From assembly GCF_004349145.1 (NCBI RefSeq), contig NZ_SMFO01000012.1, forward strand, positions 1 to 64,000: a stretch of DNA of 64,000 bases, written 5' to 3'. Below are positions 24,945 to 33,593 of this stretch, in pieces. The position numbers were made by a program, and so were the translations under genes. Within the stretch, counting starts at the first letter, position 1; every line of letters begins with the position of its first letter. This DNA comes from Flavobacterium hiemivividum. Lineage in GTDB: Bacteria > Bacteroidota > Bacteroidia > Flavobacteriales > Flavobacteriaceae. The notes under the pieces were generated by a model. The model saw only the letters and a list, made by a program, of their open reading frames with translations, searched no databases and was not told where the DNA came from.

Positions 24945-25028
24945 AAATGTGTAAAGTTTAAGGTGTAAAGTTGTTTACTAGTTGCTCAACGTCAAACCTG
25001 AAACAAAGAAAACTCTAAATTAAAACAA

Positions 25029-25808
25029 ATGAATATCCTAGATAAAATTATAGATGATAAAAAAAGAGAAGTCATTCTCAAAAAATCAATCATTCCGGTT
25101 TCACAATTAGAGGCCTCCATTTTTTTCGATAAAAAAACTATCTCATTAAGTGAAAGCTTAAGAAATAGCGCTACAGGAATTATTGCCGAACACAAACGCC
25201 GTTCGCCTTCAAAGTCAGTAATCAACCACGGTTTTACGGTGGAAGAAGTTGTAAAAGGATATGAAGACGCGGGAGCCTGCGGAATATCTGTTTTGACAGA
25301 CGGGAAATATTTTGGAGGTTCATTAGACGATTTACTTTTGGCAAGAGCCTCGGTTAATGTTCCTTTACTTCGAAAAGAATTTATTGTAGATGAATACCAA
25401 ATCCTCGAAGCCAAGGCCTACGGAGCCGATTTAATTTTACTAATCGCGGCAGTGTTAACACGAGAAGAGATTAAATCTTTATCGGAATTTGCAAAGAGTC
25501 TAGGTCTGGAAGTGCTATTGGAAGTACACAGTAAAGAAGAGTTAGAAAAATCAATTATGCCTACTTTGGATATGATTGGAGTGAACAATAGAAACCTGAA
25601 AACTTTTGAAGTAAGTTTAGATTTCAGCAAACAATTAGCTGCACAAATTCCGAATGAATTTGTAAAAGTTTCAGAAAGTGGTATTTCGTCAATCGAAGCG
25701 ATAATGGAATTAAAACCCTATGGCTACAAAGGTTTTCTTATAGGCGAAAACTTCATGAAAACAGATAATGCTGGAAAAGCAGCAAAGGAATTTATTTCAA
25801 AATTATAA
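25029..25808 (+). CDS. trpC: Indole-3-glycerol phosphate synthase
   Basis: 259 residues, a (beta/alpha)8 barrel that decarboxylates and cyclises carboxyphenylamino-deoxyribulose phosphate. Family landmarks are GIIAEHKRRSPSKS (about 47-60, catalytic Glu and Lys), SVLTDGKYFGGS, LLRKEFIVDEYQI (about 113-125), IGVNNRNLKTFEV and SESGISS. TrpC and TrpF are separate proteins here, not fused as in E. coli. Confidence 0.95.
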   Translation: MNILDKIIDDKKREVILKKSIIPVSQLEASIFFDKKTISLSESLRNSATGIIAEHKRRSPSKSVINHGFTVEEVVKGYEDAGACGISVLTDGKYFGGSLDDLLLARASVNVPLLRKEFIVDEYQILEAKAYGADLILLIAAVLTREEIKSLSEFAKSLGLEVLLEVHSKEELEKSIMPTLDMIGVNNRNLKTFEVSLDFSKQLAAQIPNEFVKVSESGISSIEAIMELKPYGYKGFLIGENFMKTDNAGKAAKEFISKL

Positions 25809-25816
25809 TACCGAAT

Positions 25817-25849
25817 AACCCTTTCAGAGTTCAAAACTCTGAAGGGGTT
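25817..25849. repeat. Palindromic repeat between trpC and trpF
   Basis: AACCCTTTCAGAGTT (25817-25831) pairs with AACTCTGAAGGGGTT (25835-25849) with one mismatch and a three-base loop. It is another short intergenic palindrome with no T run, so it is a repeat or mRNA-processing hairpin rather than a terminator. Confidence 0.7.
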
Positions 25850-25863
25850 GAAATACCAACAAT

Positions 25864-26538
25864 ATGGAATCCATAAATATACAAGACGCAAAATATCCCA
25901 GGCCTTACAGAGGATTAGGAATCAAAATCTGCGGTATGAAGCACCCTGATAACATTCTCGAAGTAGCGGCACTCCTACCCGATTATATGGGTTTTATCTT
26001 TTGGGAAAAATCAGCTCGGTATTTTGACGGTGTGATTCCAGAGTTACCAAAATCCATAAAAAAAGTGGGGATTTTTGTCAATGAAACAGCAGCTATTATT
26101 TTCGAAAAAGTCTCAAAACATGACTTACAAGCCGTTCAATTACACGGTCACGAATCGGTTGCTTTTTGTGAAGAATTGCGCAAAATACTTCCAAAAGACA
26201 TCGAAATCATTAAAGTATTTTCTGTTCAAGATGAATTTGACTTTAGCATTCTAGAGCCATTCGAAGCTGTTTGTGATTATTTCCTTTTTGATACCAAAGG
26301 GAAACTACCCGGTGGAAACGGAACTACTTTCGACTGGAAAGTATTAGAAAATTATCCGTCCACAAAGCCGTTTTTTCTAAGTGGCGGCATAGGACTCGAA
26401 GAATTAGAAGCAGTTAAAGAAATAATAAAAACGGAATTAGCTGTTTACGCTATTGATGTAAATAGTAAATTTGAAACAGCGCCGGGATTAAAAAATTTAA
26501 AATTAGTGACAGAGCTACGAGAAAACTTGCAGTTTTAA
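25864..26538 (+). CDS. trpF: Phosphoribosylanthranilate isomerase
   Basis: 224 residues, a (beta/alpha)8 barrel. Catalytic Cys is in IKICGMK (about 20-26), catalytic Asp in FLFDTKGKLPGGNGTTFDW (about 139), and the phosphate loop is LSGGIG. The usual protein begins at KICGMK, so this one carries an extra 18-20 residues (MESINIQDAKYPRPYRGLG). No other start codon is available downstream of 25864 before the conserved sequence, and the extension lies just after a repeat, as in TrpG. It lies 18 bases before trpB. Confidence 0.94.
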   Translation: MESINIQDAKYPRPYRGLGIKICGMKHPDNILEVAALLPDYMGFIFWEKSARYFDGVIPELPKSIKKVGIFVNETAAIIFEKVSKHDLQAVQLHGHESVAFCEELRKILPKDIEIIKVFSVQDEFDFSILEPFEAVCDYFLFDTKGKLPGGNGTTFDWKVLENYPSTKPFFLSGGIGLEELEAVKEIIKTELAVYAIDVNSKFETAPGLKNLKLVTELRENLQF

Positions 26539-26556
26539 ACCTTAAACCAAAAAATA

Positions 26557-27738
26557 ATGTCATACCACGTAAACGAAAAAGGCTATTACGGTGAATTTGG
26601 AGGAGCCTACATTCCTGAAATGTTATATCCAAATGTTGAAGAATTACGCCAGCAGTATCTTAAAATAACTGCTGAACCTAGCTTTCAAGCTGAGTTTGAT
26701 GCACTTTTAAAAGATTATGTAGGTCGTCCTACTCCACTTTATTTTGCAGAAAGATTATCTAAACAATACAAAACAAAAATCTACTTGAAAAGAGAAGATT
26801 TATGTCATACCGGAGCGCACAAGGTCAACAATACTATTGGCCAAATTTTATTAGCCAAACGACTAGGTAAAAACCGTATTATTGCTGAAACCGGTGCCGG
26901 TCAACACGGCGTGGCTACTGCAACTGTCTGTGCCTTGATGGGATTGCAATGTATCGTCTATATGGGCGAAATTGACATCGAGCGTCAGGCGCCAAATGTG
27001 GCAAGAATGAAAATGCTAGGAGCCGAAGTTCGCCCAGCGCTTTCAGGCTCTAGAACCTTAAAAGATGCTACAAACGAAGCCATTCGCGACTGGATTAATA
27101 ATCCCGTGGATACCTATTACATTATTGGTTCTGTGGTAGGACCTCATCCTTATCCTGATATGGTAGCGCGCTTTCAAAGTGTCATTTCCCAAGAAATTAA
27201 AACGCAATTATTGGAAAAAGAAGGAAAGGAAAACCCTGATTATGTGATTGCTTGCGTAGGCGGTGGAAGCAACGCTGCCGGAGCTTATTACCACTTTCTG
27301 GATGATGAAGAAGTAAATATAATCGCAGTGGAAGCAGCAGGTCTCGGAGTGGATTCTGGGGAAAGTGCCGCCACTTCCGTACTAGGGAAAGTAGGTGTAA
27401 TTCATGGTAGCAAAACCTTGTTGATGCAATCTAAAGACGGCCAAATTACCGAGCCGTATTCCATTTCAGCAGGATTGGATTATCCAGGTGTCGGACCTAT
27501 GCACGCGCATTTGTATGCATCAGGAAGAGCACAATTTATCTCAATTACTGATGACCAAGCGATGCAGTGGGGACTCAAACTTTCGAACATGGAAGGAATT
27601 ATTCCAGCGATAGAAAGTGCTCATGCCTTTGCCGTTCTGGACGAAATGAAATTCAAACCGGAGGATGTTGTTGTTATAAATCTATCAGGACGTGGTGATA
27701 AAGATTTAAATACATATATTGAATATTTTAAATTATAA
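26557..27738 (+). CDS. trpB: Tryptophan synthase beta chain
   Basis: 393 residues, the pyridoxal-phosphate subunit that condenses indole with serine. The PLP-binding Lys is in [14 protein letters not shown] (about 86), followed by [13 protein letters not shown], the phosphate loop GGGSNA and [11 protein letters not shown]. Length is normal. It is separated from trpA by 586 bases that include an unrelated gene. Confidence 0.96.
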   Translation: MSYHVNEKGYYGEFGGAYIPEMLYPNVEELRQQYLKITAEPSFQAEFDALLKDYVGRPTPLYFAERLSKQYKTKIYLKREDLCHTGAHKVNNTIGQILLAKRLGKNRIIAETGAGQHGVATATVCALMGLQCIVYMGEIDIERQAPNVARMKMLGAEVRPALSGSRTLKDATNEAIRDWINNPVDTYYIIGSVVGPHPYPDMVARFQSVISQEIKTQLLEKEGKENPDYVIACVGGGSNAAGAYYHFLDDEEVNIIAVEAAGLGVDSGESAATSVLGKVGVIHGSKTLLMQSKDGQITEPYSISAGLDYPGVGPMHAHLYASGRAQFISITDDQAMQWGLKLSNMEGIIPAIESAHAFAVLDEMKFKPEDVVVINLSGRGDKDLNTYIEYFKL

Positions 27739-27950
27739 ATTGGGCTTGCCTGAATTTATTTCAGGGTCTGTGGAATTATTTTCTAGGTCGAAAGATTATA
27801 TTTCAAGGTAAATGTTGAATAATTTTCAGTTTTTATACTAAATTTAATTCTGGGCTAGAGGGATCGCAAGATTTGCACGTTGCCAATTCCATACCTAAAG
27901 CAATCGAAATCAATAATATCTGATACAAAATAAGTAAAATACACAACAAA

Positions 27951-28271
27951 ATGGAAAATTTATTTGCCTACGGTTCCTTAAGGGAAGAAGAAGTACAAAA
28001 AACTGTTTTTGGACGAATCCTTAAAGGCGTTCCAGAGAAATTATTGCGATATGCTGTAAGAGAAATACAAATTGAAGAAGAATTTGGAATAGAAAGCTAC
28101 CCGATAATTACACCTACCGAAGATATAGCTGACTCTATTGATGGAATAGTATATGAAATAACCTATGAAGAACTCCAACTTTCGGATACCTACGAAGGGA
28201 ATTCTTATACCCGTATTAAAGTTTCCCTGCAATCCAATCAAACGGTATGGGCTTATAGCGCCAAAATATAA
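27951..28271 (+). CDS. Gamma-glutamylcyclotransferase-like (AIG2-like) protein inside the trp operon
   Basis: 106 residues. It has the YGSLR substrate-binding loop (about 6-10) and DGIVYEITYEELQLSDTYEG with the presumed catalytic Glu, both features of the AIG2/gamma-glutamylcyclotransferase fold. It ends RIKVSLQSNQTVWAYSAK. Activity on gamma-glutamyl amino acids or other gamma-glutamyl amines is possible; substrate is not predictable. It lies between trpB and trpA on the same strand, 212 bases after trpB, and has no known role in tryptophan synthesis. Confidence 0.85.
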   Translation: MENLFAYGSLREEEVQKTVFGRILKGVPEKLLRYAVREIQIEEEFGIESYPIITPTEDIADSIDGIVYEITYEELQLSDTYEGNSYTRIKVSLQSNQTVWAYSAKI

Positions 28272-28324
28272 ACTAACAATAAAAAGCATGCATAACAGAT
28301 TCAGAATCTGATAAAATAATAAAA

Positions 28325-29086
28325 ATGAACAGAATAAATCAAAAATTACAGGCAGACAAAAAGATATTTTCAATCTATTTCTCAGCTGGATATCCTAACC
28401 TTAACGATACTGTACAAATCATTCAAGATTTAGAAAAAAACGGTGTTGATATGATCGAAATCGGATTACCGTTTTCTGATCCATTGGCCGATGGACCAAC
28501 AATACAAGCTAGTTCGACTCAAGCATTGCATAATGGAATGACAACTCAAGTTTTGTTTGACCAACTAAAAGACATTCGCAAAATAGTTTCTATTCCACTT
28601 GTAATCATGGGCTACTTTAACCCCATGTTGCAATATGGACTGGAGAATTTCTGCAAGAAATGTGCAGAAATAGGTATCGATGGCTTAATCATTCCTGATC
28701 TTCCGGTCGATGTGTATGCCGATGAATACAAAGCTATTTTCGAAAAATATGGCATAATCAACGTATTCCTGATTACACCACAAACTTCTGACGAACGCAT
28801 TCGTTTTATCGACAGTGTTTCTAATGGTTTTATCTATATGGTGAGCTCCGCAAGTGTTACCGGATCACAATCTGGTTTTGGAAGCACGCAAGAAGACTAC
28901 TTTAAACGCATTGCCGACATGAATTTAAAGAATCCACAAGTAATAGGTTTTGGGATCAATAATGCAGAGACTTTTAAACAAGCGACACGCTTTGCCAAAG
29001 GAGCCATTATTGGTAGTGCTTTTGTTAGCCATCTAACCGAAAATGGAACAACTAAGATCGATGAGTTTGTAAAAGAGATTCTATAA
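28325..29086 (+). CDS. trpA: Tryptophan synthase alpha chain
   Basis: 253 residues, cleaving indole-3-glycerol phosphate to indole, which is passed to TrpB. Catalytic Glu is in MIEIGLPFSDPLADGP (about 42-57), catalytic Asp in GLIIPDLPVD (about 118-127), and the phosphate loop is GFGINNAE. Length is slightly short for the family but complete. Last gene of the operon, followed by a terminator. Confidence 0.96.
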   Translation: MNRINQKLQADKKIFSIYFSAGYPNLNDTVQIIQDLEKNGVDMIEIGLPFSDPLADGPTIQASSTQALHNGMTTQVLFDQLKDIRKIVSIPLVIMGYFNPMLQYGLENFCKKCAEIGIDGLIIPDLPVDVYADEYKAIFEKYGIINVFLITPQTSDERIRFIDSVSNGFIYMVSSASVTGSQSGFGSTQEDYFKRIADMNLKNPQVIGFGINNAETFKQATRFAKGAIIGSAFVSHLTENGTTKIDEFVKEIL

Positions 29087-29108
29087 AACAGTTGGTATTT
29101 ATATAAGA

Positions 29109-29148
29109 TAAGCGGCTTATAAATTTGATTTGAATGCCGCTTTTTTTT
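29109..29148 (+). terminator. Terminator of the trp operon
   Basis: AAGCGGC (about 29110) and GCCGCTT close a loop of about 20 bases, followed by a T run. It begins 20-odd bases after the trpA stop codon. Confidence 0.75.
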
Positions 29149-29210
29149 GACAATAACTGTATTTGAACTAAGATTGTGTTTTAATCTATGTTATACAGTA
29201 GTATCTTTAT

Positions 29211-29246
29211 AAAAAAAACCGCACTATTTATAAAAATAATGCGGCT
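29211..29246 (-). terminator. Intrinsic terminator of the minus-strand TerC cluster
   Basis: On the minus strand AAGCCGCA and TGCGGTT arms (with an imperfect inner stem) precede a run of eight T. It lies about 25 bases past the stop codon of the zinc-ribbon gene at 29269. Confidence 0.8.
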
Positions 29247-29268
29247 TCAATAAAGGTATTACAATAGC

Positions 29269-29514
29269 TTAATCAAACAACTCGTTTAACCAATGCTTTT
29301 TCTTGTGTTCCTTGTAATAACCCTGTTGAGGCTGACCTCCAAAAGACTGTTGATTGCTCTGGAAATTTCCTTGTGGCTCATTTACTGACCTTTCAATTAT
29401 TTTATCAAGCTCACCACGATCTAACCATATTCCGCGACATTGCGGACAATAATCAATTTCAATTCCTTGTCTATCTGACATTACAAGCGGAACTTTACAA
29501 CTAGGACAATTCAT
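29269..29514 (-). CDS. Zinc-ribbon (TFIIB-type zinc finger) domain protein
   Basis: 81 residues. A zinc ribbon is formed by CPSC (about 3-6) and CPQC (about 23-26) followed by RGIWLDRGELDKII, the signature of the zf-TFIIB domain found in many bacteria. A Gln/Gly-rich linker and a basic HKKKHW tail follow. The molecular role is unknown. Last gene of a minus-strand run, 11 bases after terC. Confidence 0.85.
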   Translation of the reverse strand: MNCPSCKVPLVMSDRQGIEIDYCPQCRGIWLDRGELDKIIERSVNEPQGNFQSNQQSFGGQPQQGYYKEHKKKHWLNELFD

Positions 29515-29525
29515 ATTATTTATTT

Positions 29526-30455
29526 TTAGTTATTTAATAATTCATTCTTTTTTGGAATAATAACAGAAAGTAAAACAGAGATAATTAAGATACTTGCTAT
29601 TACCATTAATGAATACACAATGGGTATTTTATAGAAATCAACAATTGTCATTTTTATACCTACAAACACTAATATTGCCGATAAACCATATTTTAAATAG
29701 TGAAAGTATTTTGTAATTCCGGCCAATGCGAAATACAACGCTCTTAAACCTAATATTGCAAAAACATTAGAGCTAAAAATAATAAACGTATCATTTGTAA
29801 TTGCCATAATTGCCGGTATTGAATCGACTGCGAAAATCAAGTCTGTAAATTCCACCATTAGAAGCACTACAAATAGCGGTGTTGCAACGGTTTGACCATT
29901 TAATTTCACAAAGAATTTATCACCATGCTCTTCTTCTGTAACAGGAAATAATTTTTTAAATAACCGTACTAATGGATTCTTATCCGGTTCAATTTTTTCG
30001 TCTTGATGAAAAAGCATTTTAATACCTGTAAAAATTAATAAGGCACCGAAAATATAAATAATCCAATGAAACTTATTAATAAGAGCAACGCCTGCAAAAA
30101 TAAAAACAGCGCGCATTACTAAAGCCCCTAAAATCCCCCAAAACAATACTTTGTGTTGAAACTTTGTATCAACATTAAAGTACGTAAACAGCATGATAAA
30201 CACGAACAAATTATCAATACTTAATGACTTTTCTATAACATAGCCAGTTAAAAACTCAACTGCTTTCTGTTCACCCATAAAAATATAAATCCCATAATTA
30301 AAAATTAACGCCAGGGATATCCAAACACCACTCCAAATAAGGGCTTCTTTGATTTTTACTTCGTGTGATTTACGATGAAAAACACCTAAATCTAAAGCTA
30401 ACATTGCTAGGACAAATCCTAAAAAACAAAACCATACAAAACCATCTATGACCAT
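29526..30455 (-). CDS. TerC-family membrane protein
   Basis: 309 residues, seven or more membrane helices. Conserved TerC residues are VIEKSLSIDNLFVFIMLF (about 85-102, with acidic Glu and Asp in the membrane) and VEFTDLIFAVDSIPAIMAIT (about 200-219). TerC proteins are linked to manganese export during secretion and to tellurite resistance; here the metal role is an inference from the family. Preceded by two VTT/DedA genes with 6- and 3-base gaps. Confidence 0.9.
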   Translation of the reverse strand: MVIDGFVWFCFLGFVLAMLALDLGVFHRKSHEVKIKEALIWSGVWISLALIFNYGIYIFMGEQKAVEFLTGYVIEKSLSIDNLFVFIMLFTYFNVDTKFQHKVLFWGILGALVMRAVFIFAGVALINKFHWIIYIFGALLIFTGIKMLFHQDEKIEPDKNPLVRLFKKLFPVTEEEHGDKFFVKLNGQTVATPLFVVLLMVEFTDLIFAVDSIPAIMAITNDTFIIFSSNVFAILGLRALYFALAGITKYFHYLKYGLSAILVFVGIKMTIVDFYKIPIVYSLMVIASILIISVLLSVIIPKKNELLNN

Positions 30456-30461
30456 ATATTT

Positions 30462-31076
30462 TTAAATTACATATTTAATTAAAACAAAACCACCAATCAA
30501 TACAGCCGTAACTACAATAGCCAAAAGATTAAAATATTTTTCTATGAACAACTTAATGCGTGCTCCATATTTCCAAATTAACCAGGCAATAAGAAAAAAA
30601 CGAGCTCCTCGACTTATAATAGATGCTAAAGCAAACATCATTATATTGATATTAAAAGCTCCTGCAGTAATGGTAAACACCTTGTAAGGAATTGGAGTAA
30701 AACCTGCAGTAAAAATTACCCAAAAATCCCATTCGACAAATAAACTTCTAATACTCTCATATAGCTCAACTGAAAACCCAGGAACTGAATCAAAAAAGAA
30801 ATTAGCGAAAGCTGAAAATTCTCCAGTTGCTGTAAGCCAGCTGTAATTTCCTATTGAGTAGCCAATAAAAGCTCCTGAAACCGATCCTAAGGTGCAAAGA
30901 AGTGCGTACTTAAAAGCATTGCTTGAGTGACCTAAGGCCAAAGCAATTAATAAAATATCAGGTGGTATAGGGAAGAATATCGATTCTGCAAAAGCTAGAA
31001 TGAAAAGAACACTTGCACCATATTTAGTTTGTGCCCAACTTAAAACCCAATCGTATAAATCTCGTAACCAATTCAT
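30462..31076 (-). CDS. VTT-domain (DedA/YqaA-like) membrane protein
   Basis: 204 residues with the VTT core: a re-entrant amphipathic segment FPIPPDILLIALALGHSSN (about 32-50), GSVSGAFIGYSIGNY (about 64-78) and FTPIPYKVFTITAGAFNIN (about 125-143). Related proteins move lipids such as undecaprenyl phosphate or phosphatidylethanolamine across the membrane. It sits between a second VTT gene and terC with very short gaps, so the three are co-expressed. Confidence 0.88.
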   Translation of the reverse strand: MNWLRDLYDWVLSWAQTKYGASVLFILAFAESIFFPIPPDILLIALALGHSSNAFKYALLCTLGSVSGAFIGYSIGNYSWLTATGEFSAFANFFFDSVPGFSVELYESIRSLFVEWDFWVIFTAGFTPIPYKVFTITAGAFNINIMMFALASIISRGARFFLIAWLIWKYGARIKLFIEKYFNLLAIVVTAVLIGGFVLIKYVI

Positions 31077-31079
31077 TCT

Positions 31080-31709
31080 TTAAAATATTTGAAAAATTAT
31101 AAATGCATAAATTACAAATCGCAGGTACCGGAATAATGCCACCAAAAGGTACTGTTTGAAATTATACTTTATGAGCCCGCATGCTAAACTAACGATGGAA
31201 TGTGGTAAGGGTAACATTGCTCCAATAAAAACAAAAAAACCGCCCCACTTTCGCAAATTGACAATATGAATTGCGATCTTATTTTCGATGTGATTCTTAA
31301 TTGCAGGTATTAAAAACAATCGGTTTCCTAAAAAATACGCGATAATACCACCTACATAAGACATTGTTGCCAAAACAAACAGAAACAACCATGGCGTTTC
31401 TGATTTTGAAGCCCAAGCAATGAATAGCTCTGGCGGCACTAAGCCCAACACCGTTTCTGAAAGGAGAAAGAAGGAGAAAATTATAGGGGGAGAATAGGTC
31501 GCGACAAGCGTATTAAGCAGCTCGTTAAAGTCTAACAAAAAGTATTCTAAAGCCAATAGAATTGTCACAAATACTACAATCACAATACCTCCTTTGACAG
31601 CAGTATCTTTCAAAAAAGAATAAAACTGTGTCATTTTATAATACCGGTTCAGTAATTGTAATCTTTTCATTCTCATCCGAAAATCAATCATTTTATTATT
31701 ATCTACCAT
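31080..31709 (-). CDS. VTT-domain membrane protein (second copy)
   Basis: 209 residues. A basic N-terminus (MRMKRLQLLNRYYK) precedes five or so hydrophobic segments. VTT motifs are LGLVPPELFIAW (about 88-99), SYVGGIIAYFLGNRLF (about 115-130) and GAMLPLPHSIVSLACGL (about 160-176). It is only distantly like its neighbour at 30462-31076, so the pair is not a recent duplication. A lipid-flipping role is an inference. Confidence 0.85.
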   Translation of the reverse strand: MVDNNKMIDFRMRMKRLQLLNRYYKMTQFYSFLKDTAVKGGIVIVVFVTILLALEYFLLDFNELLNTLVATYSPPIIFSFFLLSETVLGLVPPELFIAWASKSETPWLFLFVLATMSYVGGIIAYFLGNRLFLIPAIKNHIENKIAIHIVNLRKWGGFFVFIGAMLPLPHSIVSLACGLIKYNFKQYLLVALFRYLRFVIYAFIIFQIF

Positions 31710-31752
31710 ACCATCTTTTGCTTAAAAATTTGACATCTTCATCTACTACTCT

Positions 31753-32034
31753 TTACACAACATTTTGCAAAATGAAACTAATTATCCCCTCAATCAACGG
31801 AAAAACAAGTGCTATTATTCCAATAACTAGAGCGATCACAAAAATTAAAATACCAACTAAAACATACTTTAGTTTCTTGTTCTTTAATAAACTTTCAACA
31901 AGCATCATTGGATTAAAACTTGCATTACTCCGAGAGTAAGATTTCTTCTTGTAACTATCATTAGAGGAATAGCTTTGCATCACATTTTTTTTATGATGCT
32001 TACTTTTCTTATTTATAAAATCTTCAAAATCCAT
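31753..32034 (-). CDS. Small hypothetical protein with one membrane hairpin
   Basis: 93 residues. A basic, Ser/Lys/His-rich first half (KKSKHHKKN, SNDSYKKKSYSRS) is followed by hydrophobic segments at about 55-75 and 78-90. I do not recognise it. It is on the same strand as, and 43 bases before, the VTT genes, so it is probably their first cistron. Confidence 0.65.
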   Translation of the reverse strand: MDFEDFINKKSKHHKKNVMQSYSSNDSYKKKSYSRSNASFNPMMLVESLLKNKKLKYVLVGILIFVIALVIGIIALVFPLIEGIISFILQNVV

Positions 32035-32142
32035 ACTACTGTATTTTAGTTATATAACACAAATTTTTTCAACACTACGATACTGTAATGCAGCTATAGC
32101 GAATGAAAATTAATCAAGCACTAAAAAATAAATTAGAGTAAA

Positions 32143-32442
32143 TTAACTAAGCTTTGGCGGTTGCCAAACAGGGAAATGAGGTCGAACGGACCTACTATTA
32201 AAATGAGATCGGTCAATATTTGTACTGTTTTCGACAATTGACGAAAATTCTACCGAACAAATAATTGGATCCTCTTCGTTTAATTCAAAATCAGCATCAA
32301 AACAATCAGAAATTGAAACGTCTTCGGAACTTAACTCTTTTAATGAGGAAGAATCACTTTGTTGAAAACAAATGTTATAGCAAAGCAACATCCCTACTAG
32401 GAGCACTATACAATTAACAAAATTTTTTCGACTAAGTTTCAT
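32143..32442 (-). CDS. Hypothetical exported or anchored small protein
   Basis: 99 residues. The N-terminus is basic then hydrophobic (KNFVNCIVLLVGMLLCYNICF), a signal anchor or signal peptide. The rest is acidic (SSEDVSISDCFDADFELNEEDP) and ends RSVRPHFPVWQPPKLS. Proteins with this acidic body and Pro/Trp-rich tail are found in flavobacteria without an assigned function (recognised from memory only). No partner gene suggests a role. Confidence 0.6.
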   Translation of the reverse strand: MKLSRKNFVNCIVLLVGMLLCYNICFQQSDSSSLKELSSEDVSISDCFDADFELNEEDPIICSVEFSSIVENSTNIDRSHFNSRSVRPHFPVWQPPKLS

Positions 32443-32604
32443 GGCGCAAACTTAATTAAAAACAAATATATTTCAATTCCTGACGTAAATTATTTAGAGT
32501 AATTTAACAACAATGAACTTTATTCTGGAAACAAATGATAAAATCACTGCATAGCACACTGTCTGGTTTTACAATACCGCTATAACCTCATCTAATTATA
32601 ACCA

Positions 32605-32656
32605 ACAAATTCGCAAATTACAATCCTATTTAGGAACTCATAATTTGCGAATTTGT
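32605..32656. terminator. Perfect 16-bp inverted repeat, likely terminator
   Basis: ACAAATTCGCAAATTA (32605-32620) and its exact complement TAATTTGCGAATTTGT (32641-32656) enclose a 20-base loop. It lies 22 bases after the stop codon of the DUF4494 gene (minus strand). No clean T run follows, so it may be a 3' stabilising hairpin instead. Confidence 0.65.
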
Positions 32657-32677
32657 AGTATTATTAAATTATTTTTA

Positions 32678-33229
32678 TTAGGAAACCGTTTCTGCTTCAA
32701 CGGCAAATTCCATGGTATCTTCTGCTTCTACCTCTATTTCTGGTTTAGACGCTTTCAAAGCATTAAATTTTTCGATTTTTTCCAAATCCTCTTCTTCTCC
32801 AGAAAAATAAGGAAATACATCCATAATTGGAGATTCTGAAATTGCTGGAATAGTATATTCCCCCATAGTAGTTTTCATGATTCCAAGGGTATTGTCAAAA
32901 GCTTCCCTTACATCGTTTGCCTGTACTAAGAAATACATACTGCTCTTACGTTCTTTTCCGCTTTCTTCATCATAAGCCAGCAAAGATATTTTTGACTTAA
33001 ACCAGCGATCACAATTTTCAAAAGGATGAATTTCTGCGTAATTCGCTACTTTTATATTCGTGATTTTAAACTCTTCACTGATATAAGCCGACATTTCTTC
33101 GGTAATTCTACTTTCGGCTTCCGTGTACGACAAAGCATCTACTAAGTAAGGTTCTGTCGTAATCTTTTGTCCGCCAGTTTCGTCTGTTTTTCTATATTTT
33201 ATTTTGCATTCGTACCAAGTTGTGCTCAT
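32678..33229 (-). CDS. DUF4494-family protein
   Basis: 183 residues, soluble. The family core is WYECKIKYRKTDETG (about 5-19), EPYLVDALSYTEAESRITEEM (about 26-46), FKSKISLLAYDEESGKE (about 77-93) and MKTTMGEYTIPAISESPIMDVFPY (about 125-148). The tail is acidic (EVEAEDTMEFAVEAE). Such proteins are common in Bacteroidota and of unknown function. A perfect -7 element, TATCTTTG on the minus strand, lies at 33250-33257, about 20 bases before the start. Confidence 0.85.
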   Translation of the reverse strand: MSTTWYECKIKYRKTDETGGQKITTEPYLVDALSYTEAESRITEEMSAYISEEFKITNIKVANYAEIHPFENCDRWFKSKISLLAYDEESGKERKSSMYFLVQANDVREAFDNTLGIMKTTMGEYTIPAISESPIMDVFPYFSGEEEDLEKIEKFNALKASKPEIEVEAEDTMEFAVEAETVS

Positions 33230-33257
33230 CTCTTTCTTTTTTAGGATGCCAAAGATA

Positions 33258-33538
33258 GATTTTAAAGAAAAAAAAATCGGTTATTCATAAAATAGATATT
33301 CACAATTTTTAGAGCGGCTTCTATTGTTTTTAATTCCAATGTTTTATACAATTTCATCACTATTTGAAGTAAGTTACAAAACCAAAATCGGTTCCTAAAT
33401 AATAGTATAAAACATAAAATTTAATCTAAGTATAGAAATTTACTATAATATAAAAATTGATCTTAAACAACTGAATATGAACACCTAACACAATACACTC
33501 TACTTTTTTTATTTATGTTAATTTTATGTTAAATCTTA
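33258..33538. other. Intergenic region before the efflux operon
   Basis: About 280 very AT-rich bases between the divergent DUF4494 and tetR genes. I see no gene, palindrome or repeat until the operators at 33539. Confidence 0.4.
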
Positions 33539-33576
33539 ATTAAACAGCTGTTTAATTAAACAGTTGTTTAATTTTG
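33539..33576 (+). promoter_or_regulatory. Tandem TetR operators over the efflux promoter
   Basis: ATTAAACAGCTGTTTAAT (33539-33556) is a perfect 18-bp palindrome. Sixteen bases downstream, AAACAGTTGTTT (33558-33569) repeats it with one mismatch. The second copy runs into the -7 element TAATTTTG (33569-33576). Two operators on one face of the helix overlapping the promoter of a tetR gene is a strong sign of autorepression. Confidence 0.8.
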
Positions 33577-33593
33577 TAGTCTATTTAAATTCT

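Noticed and set aside
33564-33593. Extended TetR start at a TTG
   Set aside because: It would translate through the operator and -7 element; the ATG at 33594 begins right before the conserved helix-turn-helix.
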